64,000 bases of DNA from Parus major (taxonomy: Eukaryota; Chordata; Aves; Passeriformes; Paridae). The stretch lies in the NCBI RefSeq assembly GCF_001522545.3, contig NC_031769.1:135548105-135612104 (forward strand), given 5' to 3'. Below are positions 26,932-39,902 of the stretch, piece by piece. Numbering within the stretch: position 1 is the first letter of the stretch; every line of letters begins with the position of its first letter. The translations under genes were made by a program, and so were the position numbers. The notes under the pieces were generated by a model. That model saw only the letters and a list, made by a program, of their open reading frames with translations. It was not told the DNA's origin and did no database searches.

Positions 26932-27669
26932 ATATAAAACTTATTTAGTTTTAGAAATGTAGGCAATATTTGCTCCAAGTAGCATAATAACTATTCAGAT
27001 ATATTTAAATTTGTTGTGTATGAGCTGGTCCCATAACTATATATGCTACAGCTGAGTCAGTGCAGTGCTTTACATCAACTGAGTAATCAATAATCTTGCT
27101 GAGAAACCAGGCTGGGCATAAGTGATAATCGAAATAATTCTTCCACAGCTGCTATGTTACTTCATGTAGGCATAACTGAATATTTTGTGCTAACTTATGT
27201 CTTGTAGATGTATCCTGGAATCTCTGGTGAATAATGAGAAGCAGTGATAGCACTGGGACTACCAGGATCCACAAAAAGGAAAAGAATAATTTTAGAAGGT
27301 AGTGGGAAAAAAGGAGCACCTGCTAATGGAACATAGAGATACAGCTGTGAACTAAACCTGAAGGTGTGATTGTGGGCAATAACTGAAGTGGAACAGAGTC
27401 TCTAAAGATTATGTGAAAGGGTCACATTGAAAGCCATTCACCTTGTAAAGACAGCAGAATTTTTGTTATTTTAATATTAAAATATATTTGTATAAAAAAG
27501 AATTTAAATTATTTTAATTTGTTCAAAATTGTTGTTTTAACTCAAACAATCAATGCTACTGCAGCACTCTGTGCAGCTTTAGGCAAAAGAAAACCAGAGA
27601 AATTGCAAGGACCTTGAGTTTTCTTGTCCAGTGTAAAAGTACATTAAACAGTCTGAGGAAAAGCAGTTC
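26932..27669. other. Non-genic stretch
   Basis: No feature recognised. The segment 27470-27540 is AT-rich. Confidence 0.45.
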
Positions 27670-28070
27670 CAACATTCCTTGCTCTAGGATTTTCACAAGG
27701 AGCAAACTATGACTGATCTGTAATTCCTCAAGCTGTTCTTTCAGACTTTTTGGGAGATGGATAAAATATGCACATTTCTTCTGTTTTTGGGAATACTCCC
27801 TCTGTCCTCATGACCTGTTAAACGTGAGAGCAGCCAGATCTCCCAGCACCACTGGATAGAGGCTCCTATTTCTACATTCTTGTAGAGGTTCAAGCCTCCC
27901 AAGTAATCCCTGACTCAGCCCTTATTCACAGCAGATAGATCTCAACTTTGAACCTTTTCACTGACCACAGGGGCCTTAGAGCCCCCAGAGGTGAAGACTG
28001 AGGAGAAGAAGGTATTTAATGACCTGAGTCTCATCTGTGTCCACTGTCACTTAGTCACCTATAGCCAGCT
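27670..28070 (-). mobile_element. CR1 LINE internal ORF2 fragment (minus strand)
   Basis: Blocks in the expected reverse order match the internal part of avian CR1 ORF2, around the start of the reverse-transcriptase domain. They are CTGTAATTCC near 27717, CTCATGACCTGTTAA near 27806, TAATCCCTGACTCAGCCC near 27904, CCACAGGGGCC near 27963 and GAAGACTGAGGAGAAGAAGG near 27992. The corresponding minus-strand translation is broken by several stops. The piece has neither the CR1 3' terminus nor the ORF2 C-terminus, so it is an internal remnant of a longer, older insertion. Similarity is lost beyond about 28070. Confidence 0.72.
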
Positions 28071-31000
28071 GTTGGCTGAACAGTTTCAGAGCTCTGTTGG
28101 AGAAGAGATTATAACCTATAAAGTGCATATCCTGAGATTTTTAGTGAGCACATACTGCAAAAACCACTCAAAGATCTCATCTGTAGCTAGGCTGTTGCAT
28201 TGGTGGCTAATTTAGTTATAGCTCTAATCCAACCAATGCTGAAAATCAGCAACATTAGTTTTGAACCAAATGGTGGATAAATTGTTTGTGATATCTCATA
28301 ATGACTCTAATAGTGAGGACAAATCTTGCAAATGTAAAATGTCCATTGAGAAACACGCGCAAGGACATTGTACTCTGAGACATAGTTGCTGGGCAACAAA
28401 ACAATGTCATATATAGATATGACCAGAAGATAATTTGAAGCTATCCTCAGAATGGAGAAAGAAGGAAAACAGTCCTTAGGGATTGCAGATAAAATTATAG
28501 CAAAAAAGAAAGTATCAACGCACATATGGTAATATGCAAAATTAAGATTTTGTCATGTAAAAAGAATCAACTGAAAAATCTCTAAAAAGCCAACCAAACA
28601 AATAAAACCCCACACAACCTCTTCAATATGCTGACTTCAATATCCCAACCCCAACTGGCATAGATAAAAACATAATTCAGTACCATGAGAAAATGTTCTG
28701 ATTAATTTGTACAAGACCTCCCAACAAAGCAAGGAAAAAGAATGACTAATCTTTGCCAGCTATTGAGGGCACTCTAGATGATTTACCAAATTAAACTGCT
28801 GACTGTGTGTATTTTTACATGCAAAGTATCAGTGTCATTGGAACAGCTTGGCAGTGTTTCACATGCCTCTTGACAAGTATTGCTGGGTACAAAGGGCTTT
28901 GGGTATGAACAAAGCCTGCAAGTCAATAGTGACATAAAGTAAACTAGGCTTTGAAGAGAAGTGCAAGGATTATAGCAGATAATTATAACAGATTATATTC
29001 TTACTAAAAAAAATTAAAGAAGAGTCAAACCTTAACAGTGGTGTGGGATACAACTGCATTAAGCAACTTTTCTGAAAGCATTTTAGGTCAAACCGAAGCT
29101 GGAAACACCTACTGTTTTTGATTTGATTCTGAAAGCTCCCTTAAGGCACTGGGAGCCGTCAGAAATATATCCGGGCATGGGAGAAAAGAGGAGGCCAGCA
29201 ATTTGCTGTACAAAAATTGATCAAAAGCCTGAGAATATTCAAGCAGCAGAAAAAGACTAAAATACAGAAAAAACTGGAAATCAGGAGGCAATATTTAATG
29301 AAGTAATGAAATGTATATGTGGGTCACAGATACTGAAGTAATATAATTCAGTGCAGGAGCCCACAGTGTAATGAGACTGGGCTGGTTTTTAAGAACTTTG
29401 AGAAAAATAAATATGAAAGCATTTTCCAGATAGGAACAATTACAGATAACATTCAGGAAAATAGCTCCTGGTTGCATTCTTTGAAATGGTGTCATTCTCC
29501 TTTCCTCAGCTTTGGGCACAGGATATTTGTGCAGGCAGATCCCAGGTCATTAAAAGCATCATGAAGCATCCACAGTGCACCCGGGTGTGCACAGCAGATG
29601 CTGCTGTGACTTGAGTGTCAGGGTGTGAGAACAAGGTGATGCTCTGGGAAGCTGTTCTGTGTATTATATATGCTTTCCTGCATGTAGCAGGAATGACATG
29701 TCAAAAAGGGGTAAAGTCTGTCAATATATGAAAAAAAACCAACAAACCAACAAACAAAAACCAACTAGGAAGCTAGGAAATTTTAGAAGTGGAAATGAAA
29801 ACATACCAGAAAATGTAATTAGGCCTATACATGAATCCATAGTGTTCCTTGAACATTATTGATTGAACTATCTCAAGAAGATGAAGCAAGAGTGGAACAG
29901 AAAATTTTCTAGGGTAGGCTGCAAGGGATCAGAATCATATATGACCAAATAAGATTTAAACTTGGAAAAATGTGCTCCATATAAATTCATGAATTATATA
30001 CAGATGCAAGAAGGGAATCATCTTTTTTTTCTTATAAAAAATTAAGGGAGTGAATTGAATTGCCTAAAAATATTTATTTTTTTTTAAATTAATAGGTTGT
30101 TTGGTTGCTTTTTTTTTCATGTGGTACAATATAATTTTGTAGAATTTATTCCTTCATGTTTTGGATAACAAATACATCAAAAAATTGTATAAGAAAAATA
30201 GCCTTTAGTGAAAGTGAATTCCAAGTTACTGCGTTCTTTGCAGGATTGATTAATTTTCATATTTTTTCAATCTCTGATATTTTTCCTTTCAGCTGTTGCC
30301 ATTAATCACTTTCATCCACTTTGGATGCTACCACTTCTCCTTACTATACATGTGCTGACTACAAGATTATAGGATTTCAGAATAACATGAATTTGGTACA
30401 ACAGAAAGTGCATTTATTTATGTTTTAAGGTTGACTAAAATGAAAGAAACATATGCCATTAGAATTTATAATGGAAAAAAGTAAACTGTGTGTAAGAAGA
30501 ATGAGTGGGACTTGAACTGGTCAGAAACTTGCTCTGAAAACCACCCCTAGGTAAGCATATCAAAATACATCAGTTTTCTAGTCTTTAATACTCCTACCAG
30601 AATACAAAAATCTAAATTTGGCATGATGGCAATATTAAAAATAGAGAAAATTTTTATGTGCAGTGTAACAAGAACTCTTTTCTTAAAGTATGCTCTATCA
30701 GAAAACACAGTACTGTATAGTCTTTTTTTCCTCATTTATAACTTTGCAGGTACCAATTGACTCAAAAATTACCTAGACTGTAGCTTTTGAGTGTTTCTGA
30801 GCCAGAGATAGCTACATGAACAAGAAGAGGATGCAGAGACTCATTTTACATGACTATTGTTGCTAGGGAGAGTGCTCCACTGGGATCCCTCACTAAGCTT
30901 GTTTGTCTCACTCTGCCTGGGATTTTCAAAGAGACGGTTCACTGACACAGTGGAAACTCAGAGTGGTTCAGGTTTTTATGTTTGTTTTCACATCATCTTT

Positions 31001-31340
31001 AATTCTCTAACTATGGAATTTCTAAACAATAGGTCAAATCCTCAGAGGGGAGTAAATAGTTTTAAAGGATTTTTTTGAAACATGCAGAGTCACAGCTGTT
31101 CTGCAGCCCAAGACTGGCAGCCTGTTAGGAGTTTCAGACTCTCAGAAGTAAAAAATCCCAGTGAATTCAGAGCCAGTCAATTACAGATTAAAGGTCTGAC
31201 CTGACTCCTGTTATATTCACTCTCATGTTTATGACTGGCTTAAGGAAAATGAAAATCAGCAGTCCCAAAAATAAATGTTAAACATTGCTCTTTCTGAGTT
31301 TTCTACCCTTAATATTTTATATCCTGCTTTTTGGCCCATT
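28071..31340. other. Non-genic stretch
   Basis: No gene was recognised. It contains an A/AAC-rich tract at 29729-29766 and a GC-richer patch at 29500-29660 with no assignable identity. A-runs and T-runs occur near 30020-30120. Confidence 0.45.
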
Positions 31341-31419
31341 TCCTTCCTTCTTTCCTTCCTCCCTTCCTCCCTTCCTCCCTCCCTTCCTCCCTCCCTCCCT
31401 TCCTTCCGCACTTCCTTCT
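31341..31419. repeat. CCTT/CCCT polypyrimidine tract
   Basis: Almost all C and T on the plus strand, built from degenerate TTCC and CTCC units; the only purines are in a GCA interruption near 31408. Mirror-symmetric homopurine-homopyrimidine tracts of this kind can form triplex DNA and are unstable in length. The frame reading through it encodes only a Pro/Ser/Leu-rich repeat and is not a gene. Confidence 0.95.
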
Positions 31420-33159
31420 CCATTCTCTTAGTACTCTTTTCTGTCTCCCATCCAGTTATACAATTAAAAGTATTTTAATCTTACCAAAACACATGTAAAA
31501 ATGTATAAAACAAGCCACATATTTTAAAACCGGATATGTTAGCCTGACAATTGTAAAATGCTAGAGTACTTGGCAATATACTATTATGAGTTTTTTACTC
31601 CATCTGACAGGACCTCCAAGTCCAACACTGATTTTGTGGAAGATAACAATCACAGAGAGCATTCATAATGTTTCATGTTTAGTCTTGTTTGATGCCTTCC
31701 TTTTTTTAAACTGATTTCTCCATATAATTGAGTTTTATCTTGTATGGCAAAATACCTAAGCAGAAATGTTGTGGACAAAGAAAATTACAGAGAGAATAAA
31801 GCTCCTTGAGAAATCAGAAGATGACTCAGGTCTCCAAAAGCCAGCACCCTTGAGCCATGCTGAGCTGTTTGATTGAGGTAAAATCCTGATTTCCTAAAAT
31901 ATTTTTTGTATTTGTGAGTGTCTTAAGAAGAGGCACTCCCTCACAGCTACAAATTGTTTAAAATGTGCTCTGCTTGGCCTATTTCTTAAATTTGTTTTCT
32001 CTTTCTGACTTTTTCAGGTTTCTTCACTTAGATGTAGCTTGGCTGGCCAACCTTTATATTGACACTAAATTTCAGTAGTAATATTATATGTTCTAAGACC
32101 CTTGGTAAGATATAAAAGTCTAATTTTATGGTCTTTCTTATTCCTAAATGAACCCATGAGACTTATAAACTTAAAATATTCAGAGATGAGATGAGTTCTA
32201 TAATATAAGTTTTCTAGAATTATGTAACTGACCAGTGCATGAAGATATCCCAGAAACATTGGAATCTGCTTCTTCTTTTTCAAATCAGGTGCTGATTGAC
32301 ATGTGTTGATATATATTAGGAATGTGCAAATAGTAAGGGATTTTCATTCTACAAAATGCTTTCCCATTTGAAGCCCTTAGAAGAAGGTTATAGCTGTACT
32401 ACACATATATTCTTCAACCCTTATAATTTTGCTAATGGTTCTTTCTCTTAAAAATACATGTATTCACTATTTAATTATATCTAAGAAATTCTAAGAAAAT
32501 GGGTCATTTTACTTTTGACCATAGATTCAGTGTCATAAGTTATTTTTTTTTCCAAAGATTTTGTTTGTGATTAATATGCCAAACAAAGTTTTTCCAAGGA
32601 TCAAAAAATTAATTCAGATGGATTAGGTGAGTAAAGGGCCCTCAGCTAATGGAAATGTCTTTGTGTCAGTGAAAAGTGCAGACGTTCTAACATGAAGATG
32701 TACAATAACTTGATTCATACCACCACACCTCCATTATAAAAGATTTTTTCAGATTCTTGTATTGCATTCTACAACAGTGGGTTCTTTCAGGCTTTTTCCC
32801 TCTAGAAGCTGACATAAAATATGTTTTCTTGCTCTCAGAATTGAAACATAGCACATAAGAAATGTAGTGAACTTTTACATAAATGTAATTATACCAGTTT
32901 AAGGTGAAAGTTAACAAGTTTATTTAACTGATAAGTCAAATACTAACTTTTGAACTAATAAGAATGCTCTGTGTAATTGAAATAGAAGACAAAAAGAGAA
33001 AATAGTCTGAAATATTTAATTAAAAAACAACAGATGAATGCAAGATGTTATCTAACAGCCTCATTTAACATGACATTTCCCATGCTTCAGTCTAAAAAAC
33101 CTTGTCCTTTATTAAGGAAGTAAAAAAGGAGATTTTTTTTCCCTCAGATTTTCTGATCT
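31420..33159. other. Non-genic stretch
   Basis: No gene or recognised transposon. AT-rich unique sequence with short frames only. Confidence 0.5.
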
Positions 33160-33992
33160 GCAGAAACACACAGAATGGGTAAGATTAGAAGGGACCACTG
33201 GAGGCTGTCTAGTCCAACTTCACTGATCAAGACTCTTATTAAAGCATACTACTCAGGCTTGTATCCAGATGGCTTTTGAATATATCCAGAGAAGGAGGCT
33301 CTACAGTCTCCTGTTCTAGTGTGCAGTGAGTGTGTGAGGGTGCACAGTGGAGAAGTTATTTTTCATGTTCAGGTAGAACTTCCTGTGCATCAGTTTCTGC
33401 CCATTGCCTCTTGTACTTTTGCAGCTTGGCACCACCAAGAAGAGCCTGGATCCATGCTCTTGACAGTCTCCCTTCAGGTATTTCTATAGATTGGTGGAGG
33501 CCCCTGTTCATTGTCCTTTCTCAGGGCTGAACAGGCCCAACTCCCTCAGCCTGTCCTTTTAAGAGAGATGCTCCAGTCCCTTAATCATCTTTATCACCCT
33601 CCACTGGACCTGCTCCAGGAGTTCCATGTTTCTCATTTCCTGAGGAGTCCAGAACTGGACACAGCACTCCAAATATGCCTCACTAGGGCAGAGTAGAGGG
33701 GCAGGATCACCTCCCTCCAATGTTCTTCCTAATGCACCCCAGGATAACATTGACCTTCATGGCCACAAGGTCACTGCTAGCTCATGAACAGTTCCTTGTC
33801 CACCAGGACCCCCTGATCCTTCTCCACAGAGCTGTTTGCCAGTAGGTCAGCCCCCAGCCTGTACTGGTCCTTGGGGCTGTGCATCACCAGGTGCAGGATC
33901 CTGCATTTGTCTTTGTTGAAGTTCAGACAGTTTTCCACTGCCCATCTCTCTACCTTGTCAAGGTCCTTCTGAAGGGCCCCTGGGATCTTGAC
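33160..33992 (-). mobile_element. CR1 LINE, 5'-truncated copy (minus strand)
   Basis: The plus strand opens with a decayed CR1 3' end (ACACAGAATGGG, AGAAGGGACCACTGGAGG, TCTAGTCCAAC). Canonical blocks follow: CAGGGCTGAACAGGCCCAAC near 33523, GAGATGCTCCAGTCCC near 33565, AGAACTGGACACAGCACTCC near 33651, and GGTGCAGGATCCTGCA near 33890. It lacks clear terminal octamers and is a different subfamily from the copy at 8374-9165, as judged by the CTGGAGG..TCTAGTCC form of the end. It breaks off near 33992, where another repeat begins. Confidence 0.93.
33559..33750 (-). pseudogene. CR1 ORF2 reverse transcriptase, C-terminal remnant
   Basis: The minus-strand frame of about 63 codons ends in MELLEQVQWRVIKMIKGLEHLS-like sequence, the CR1 ORF2 region usually reading LE.VQRRATKMIKGLEHLS. 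The upstream part is consistent with the GPVLGSSV..LE joint seen in CR1 copies but is frameshifted. It is a relic, far shorter than the roughly 1000-residue ORF2, with no catalytic residues present. Confidence 0.83.
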
Positions 33993-33997
33993 CTTCA

Positions 33998-34411
33998 GAC
34001 TATGTGTGAATGTACTTCCCTGCCAGGGGAGTTATCAACCCTGAGTTCACTTGTGTAAGGACAAAGAGACAATTCTGGCCTCACAGGATTTCCCTTTTTC
34101 TTATCTCAGTCAACAGCCAGAGGTGGGTACTTTGCACGTTGTCATTTCCCCTGAATGTTTGAACCATCAGTGTTCCAATCTCTTCCAGTATCACCTGTGG
34201 GTTCATTCTTCTCCACAGACCTGGGATGGCTGGACAATGTCTTAAGTTCCTGTCACAGTCCAAATTCCAGTTAGTTGGCCTCTTTGGGGGCGGGTGGACT
34301 TCAGTGGTCAAAGATGAACAGCTGCTTATCTGCAGTTCACTGCAGTGGGCAAAAGTCCTCTGATGATTTTAGAAATGTTTAAGCCATTAATCATTTGTTG
34401 CTCACAGAATG
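33998..34411. repeat. Unclassified dispersed repeat, copy 1
   Basis: This segment is related to the one at 45265-45810. Shared blocks in the same order and orientation are CAGACCTGGGAT / CAGACCTGAGAT (34216 and 45556), CACAGTCCAAATTCCAGT / CACAGCCCAAAGTTCCAGT (about 34254 and 45625), a TTCAGTGGTCAAAG / TTTGGTGGTCACAG block (about 34300 and 45671), and GTTTAAGCCATTAATCAT / GTTTAAGCCATTGACCAT (about 34377 and 45734). GC-richer composition and the lack of coding motifs fit an LTR-class element or its non-coding part, but no terminal features were found, so class and strand stay open. It directly abuts the CR1 copy at 33160-33992. Confidence 0.68.
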
Positions 34412-36256
34412 TATTTAAGGAAACACAGTTACAGAGCTGTGGCCTTTCATCCAGATCCCATTATGCACAATTTAACAATATTTTATATATACAAGAGGTG
34501 AAGAGATTTCTTTTGTATGAAGACTGTGACTGGTATGCTGTTGTTATGACTCAACAGGAGACTTTTTTCAGACTCTTTAGCAAATCTTGATCTCTCAGAA
34601 ATATTTATGAATTTTATTTAGTGTGTTTTAAAGAACAAGAAGTGTTTTCTAGCTGAGATGTTAAATTTATGCAAATCAGGATTATGTCAGTCTCATTAAA
34701 ATGTTAATTTAAAAATCAGATTAATTGTAATATTATAAATTTTTGAGCTATTTTTGTTTAGAAACAGTCTGTTCCCCTATCAGACTATAACCAAGGCAAA
34801 TTTTCTTTGAAGATATGTTTGAAAGATATTTTTTCTTTGTTTAAAACAGACAGATTTGGGGGTTGGAGTAGATAATAGGGAATATGTAACTGTGACTGCA
34901 GCAGCAAGAAATTCTTATCAATGGACAAAACAGCATTTAGAGGGAAGTACACAGTTTAGTTGTATAACACATATTCAAAATATTTTTGAGGAATTATATA
35001 GTATATTATTTCTTCTTCTTTTAATAACCTAAAAAAAACTTTTGGATTTTGGTTTGTCAGGTATTTTGAGTGGGTTCAATTTATTTTTATTTTTTCCCTT
35101 GGGCAGGTAGCCAACAGTCTGAGATGTTTCCATTGTTAAGAAAAATTGCTAATGATAGTTATTTCATGTTCAGGTCTGTTGATTTTCATAAGCAAGTCAA
35201 ATGGCCTTATCAAGCCAGAGAAATCAATTTGCTCGTTTTCTGTTTTCTAACCAGCCTTTTCAGTTAGTACAAGCACTATTCCACAGTTGCTTTGGTTCCC
35301 ATCAATCCTTCATTTCTTCTGACTCCCTGTTGCCTTTGGCATCCTTTCACATACAAGCACACACCATTACACTCGTAAAACACAAGTGCTAGAGCCTTCA
35401 CATATTTTATACAGCTCCAAGGAACTTATTCTGAATTTCTCAGGTGTTTTATTGAACTCTGGTTTTGGACAGTGGCTTCAGTTTTTTCAGCTTCTATCCA
35501 CCTGTGTGTTGTTCTAAATGCTCCCTCCACTTAAGCAGGCTGACAAGCAGATTCACTGATAGCAGTGAGATAAGTCATTGCTCATTTAACAAAGGCAAGA
35601 GGACCTGCAGCTTTCAGCTTTCTCCACTATTACCAGTGTCGGTTTAAACTACTATAAAACACTGACATGTAGGCACTGGGGCTATGCTCGTTAATACTGC
35701 TCAAGGAAGTACAGCATCTGTGCTTGTCAGACAGAAGGATAGAGCCTTGGGCTCCTTACTCATCATTGCTGTTTGGAGCAAGTGACTTGGAGCTGTACAC
35801 AGGAACCATCCCTCTTCAGTGAAACATGGTACAAACATAATTGAAATTGGAAAAGAAGAGAGATAGAAAGGGAATATTTGCTGTCCTCTAACATTTTTTC
35901 ATGAGCAAAGCAAATCTGCCTTCCAGCTTTTTGTATCTAAGAAGCTTGGAAGGATCTTTGTCTTTACTGTAGCTACAAGTATTTGCATAAAAAAATAATG
36001 TGATTCTTCCACAACTGAAAAGCACAATTAGTATTGATAAATAACATTTAAATCACATATGCTTGAAGGTGGAGGTATGTATCTTATTTTAAAAGCAATA
36101 TTTTAATTTGATAATGTACCATAGTATGTTCACAGTCTGAAGCTACCCTGCAGGTAAATGAATGAACCACAATTTATACCACATATAGGGATATATATTC
36201 TGTATCCAGAACTTGGGGTTCTTTTTGGAGTCTGAGGTAGTGTACCTATGCTGTTT
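34412..36256. other. Non-genic stretch
   Basis: No gene or recognised transposon. AT-rich unique sequence; 35640-35830 has balanced composition without simple repeats. Confidence 0.45.
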
Positions 36257-37206
36257 TGCATTGGGTGTCCATGCTAATATTTTGGCAGTGGGTCACTCCA
36301 AGGGTGTCCTCTGTGAGGTGGGATCAAGAGTGACTAAGTTGGATGCAGCTGGTTCCAGCCAATTCCAACCATTTCTGCAGCAGATTCACCACAGGACAAA
36401 GCTTCATTTTATTCACATCAGTGAATAAATATAGGACAAAACGGTGTGCAGCAGTGTGAGAGTGAGAGGAAAAAGAATGAGAAACAGCCCTGCAGACACC
36501 AAGATGAGTACAAGGAGAGGCAGTGGTGCTCCATGTGCCAGAGCAGAGATTCTCCTGCAGCTTGTGAAGGAGACCACAGTAGAGCAGGAGACAGCTGTCT
36601 CCTGCAGACAATGGAGATAACTATGCCAAAATAGGTGGCCACTTCTGAAAAAAATCTGCATGTCATGAAGAGCCCAAGCTGGAGCAGGTTCTCCTGACAG
36701 AAGCTGCTGCTGGTAGAAAACTCACACTGAATTAGGTTTATTCTGGAGGACTGCAGCCTATGGAGAGAACTGAGGCTGGAGCAGCTCTTAAAAGAAGTCC
36801 ATGGGAAAGAATAATGTTGGAGCAGGGGAAAAGTTTGAGGAGGAGGAAGTGTCAGGATGTTTTAATGGACTCACTGCAATCTCCTACCTCCCTCCCTAAT
36901 GTATTACTCAGGGTGAAGGGAGATGAATGAGTCAGGAATGAAGGAATTACATCAAGACTGGGAAAAAGAGTAGAGTCAGAGGTATTTTAATTTTTGTCTT
37001 TATTTCTCAATATCCAAATTTTTTTACTTGACAATGAATGAAATTAATTTTCCCCAAATCAAGCCTGTTTTTTTTTCCTATGATGGTAACTGATAAATGG
37101 TCTTATCTTTATCTAGACCCACAAGCTCTTTCCTTTTTCCCCACTGTGCTGTTGAGAAAAAAAGCTGGATGGGCATCTGGCATCAAGACAAGGTCAACTC
37201 ACCTTG
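36257..37206 (+). mobile_element. Solo LTR of an ERVL-class endogenous retrovirus
   Basis: About 950 bp follow, from end to end, the pattern of a long LTR common in bird genomes. It begins TGCATTGGGTGTCCATG with an ATTTTGGCAGTGGG block, then has a CTGTGAGG block and an AGCTGGTTCCAGCC block. A middle section of degenerate GGAGCAG / CTGCAG units (36540-36800) follows. After it come AGGAATGAAGGAATTA, GAAATTAATTTTCCCCAA near 37038, ATGGTAACTGATAAATGG near 37082 and ATCTAGACCCACAAGC near 37112, ending with GGTCAACTCACC. No retroviral coding sequence lies beside it, so it is a recombined solo LTR. CpG sites are largely lost, indicating age. The short flanks show no convincing target-site duplication. 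Confidence 0.8.
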
Positions 37207-39902
37207 CTGAAAGCTAAATATCTGAGCTCTCACTCCTCTCACTGGGCTTCACTCTGTAAAAAGTGGATGGAAGTAGGCACCTTTAGAAGGAAATGTATCT
37301 GACCTGTCTAAGAGTGAGCCGAAGTAAATGCTACCTTGATTAGAAAGAGACCTGGGAGTGACTAGCTCAGTCTTAGATGCCAAGATTTTAGACATCTTAT
37401 TTTCCATCTGTACTTCAGTCTTTTAAGTTCTGGATACCAGCTTTGATGTGCTGTCAGAGAATATAAAGTCATTAGATTTTAGACTTTACCAGCTTTGTTT
37501 CCTGTAATAATCACTAGCAAGAGAACAGTTGCTCTTCTTTCTTTTGCATTTAATTTTCACACAGCTTTTTCTTTTTGTCTCTTTCTCTTTTTTTTTTTTT
37601 TTCTTATTTTCCTTTTATGGCAGAACAAAGAAGGAGCAAAATGGCAGTCAGAGATCTTTGGAAAAGTATTCATGAAATATTAAGGATGATATTGGGTTAT
37701 ATATATCTTTTGTCCATATGAGCATTTCTCCACTCTGCTTGATCCCAGTAACACCATCCTCCTTATCGGCATCCAAAGGGGAAAAAAGCATTTCTGACCC
37801 CTTTTTCAGAAGTTTTTTATTCTTTTTGGCTGTTTATCAACACCATTATTATACAACAATTGACTGGTGACAAGGATCTCATTTCTCAGTGGTCTCTAAT
37901 GTAATCTGTAAATTATATCACTGAACCTTACTCACTGCATCTGTCATAGTTTGCATTGTGACTGGTTGGTCATACAGCCTTTCTTTTGAGATTTAGATTG
38001 CCAGAAATGTAACAGAGAAATAGAATGGCTTCCTGCCAATCAAATTACACAACACTGAAAAGGTCAGAGTTACACAGTCTATTAGTGTCTTTCACAGATT
38101 ATACTGGATATTAAAATTCTTTTATATTTCATTTCACTGACAAAGACTGTATTAAGAACAGGAAAAAGCACAGGATGGAACAGGTTTTGTGACCACAGTG
38201 TTTATGAGGGTGATAAAGGAAAAAACCAACAAACAAAACCCAAGAAAACCTGATCCCTACTTACTATATTGTGATTTCTAATGTGTGGGGTTCTTCTGGT
38301 TAGAAAATCCAAATAAAATTTCTTGGATCAGAACTGTCTCAGCAGCTCTGAGTTAGAGCATAATAATCCTGTCTCAGAAGTAGAATATGAAATGAATTGT
38401 GTGAGAAAATTAACAGATTGAAATGTTAAGTAAATTGCACTAGACAGTTTCCTCCTGTAATTTACTGTGTGTTCTGAAAAATTCAAAGTGGATGTTCTAG
38501 CTACTGCTTCACAGCAGGGTGAAATCAAATCTCAAAACCTCTTCTACGCTGGATGAGTAGCAAAGTAGCATGTCAGGAAAGTTGTCATTCCTGGCCTCAG
38601 GGACCCATATTGAAATCAATTTTTAAGTTCATTACTATTTTATTGTTTGGGACTTTTCCCAAACATACTGTAGTTTGTGCCTCAATCATCACACACAAAT
38701 AGCACCACAGCTTGACATTTTAACTACAGAGTGGTTTATTACCTTATTTCCCAACAGAAAATGATGACATAAAGGAATGGATAAGTTGCTTTTAATTTCT
38801 TTCAGATCACATGTTTATGATTATGTTATGGAACAGTTTGTCTCCAGTTTCTCCTCCTCCTCATCTCAGATAAGTGGAAGCAATAGAAAAAGTAATAGAA
38901 GTTATAGGTTGTCTTTTCATGCAGCCAGATTTTCTAAAGTAAGAATTTACTTAGTTGGAGCAGATCTCCTAGGCTAAAAATATAACCATGATAGTTAAAA
39001 ATAAATGAAAACAAACAAAAACATAAAATATGGAAAGAAAGAAAAACATAAAGAGTGGCAACTTTGGAAAAAAATTAGGTGTTTACAAAAAACAGAAATA
39101 CTGTTCCATAATAGCATCCTTTATCCAGTATATTACTGCACTGTGAGTATATTTTAGAATGATGATGGATAGAAATGATGGATAAAAAAATAGTAACCAT
39201 TTTGAGAAGAGAATAACACATCATTTGGCCTAATTTTATTTTTGGGACATTCCATTAAGTGACTATAAAGTTTTGTTCAAAATATTTGAGAATTCAGATC
39301 AAGTCCGATACCGAATTTAGTACCTTTTGGTGAACAATGTGATAATATTTTAAACTAAACAGACAAGTTCTAACAATATGCAGATTTTAAAATCTATTTT
39401 CATTGTGTTAACATTCATTGTCAATACAACTGACATCACTCCCATCCCTGAACAGGAGTAATTTTAAAATTTATTTTATTCCAGTAAAAATAAACTTTTC
39501 AATGTTTACTACAGAAAAATTAATGGTAATGCATAGGCAAAGCATTGGCAACATGGAGTACCTTTTAGTGAAATTTATAACTTCTTAAACTTTTCTGTCT
39601 CATTAATTCCTTTCCTTCTTTCCCCTTTGCTTTAGAAAAATTACTGAACATACCCAAATTAAAGAAACACCCATACATTTGGTTTCTAAGACACACTGAG
39701 AAGGGGAAATATTAAATTAATTAAATATAGAAATGGTAGTCAGTATTAGACAATGTTTTCCTTTAAGAGTTTTCAGGTATAAAAAGGAGATACAAAGCAA
39801 ACTAAATTTTCTGGTATGTAACTCCTTCTCTAAACTACGAACAAAGCCTATACCACTATGTTCATAAAGTATAAATTCTGAGTGTCTGGGGAAGGTGCTG
39901 TA
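37207..39902. other. Non-genic stretch
   Basis: No gene was recognised. It contains a run of 15 T at 37588-37602 and an AAAC-rich patch near 38220-38250, otherwise AT-rich unique DNA. Confidence 0.5.
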
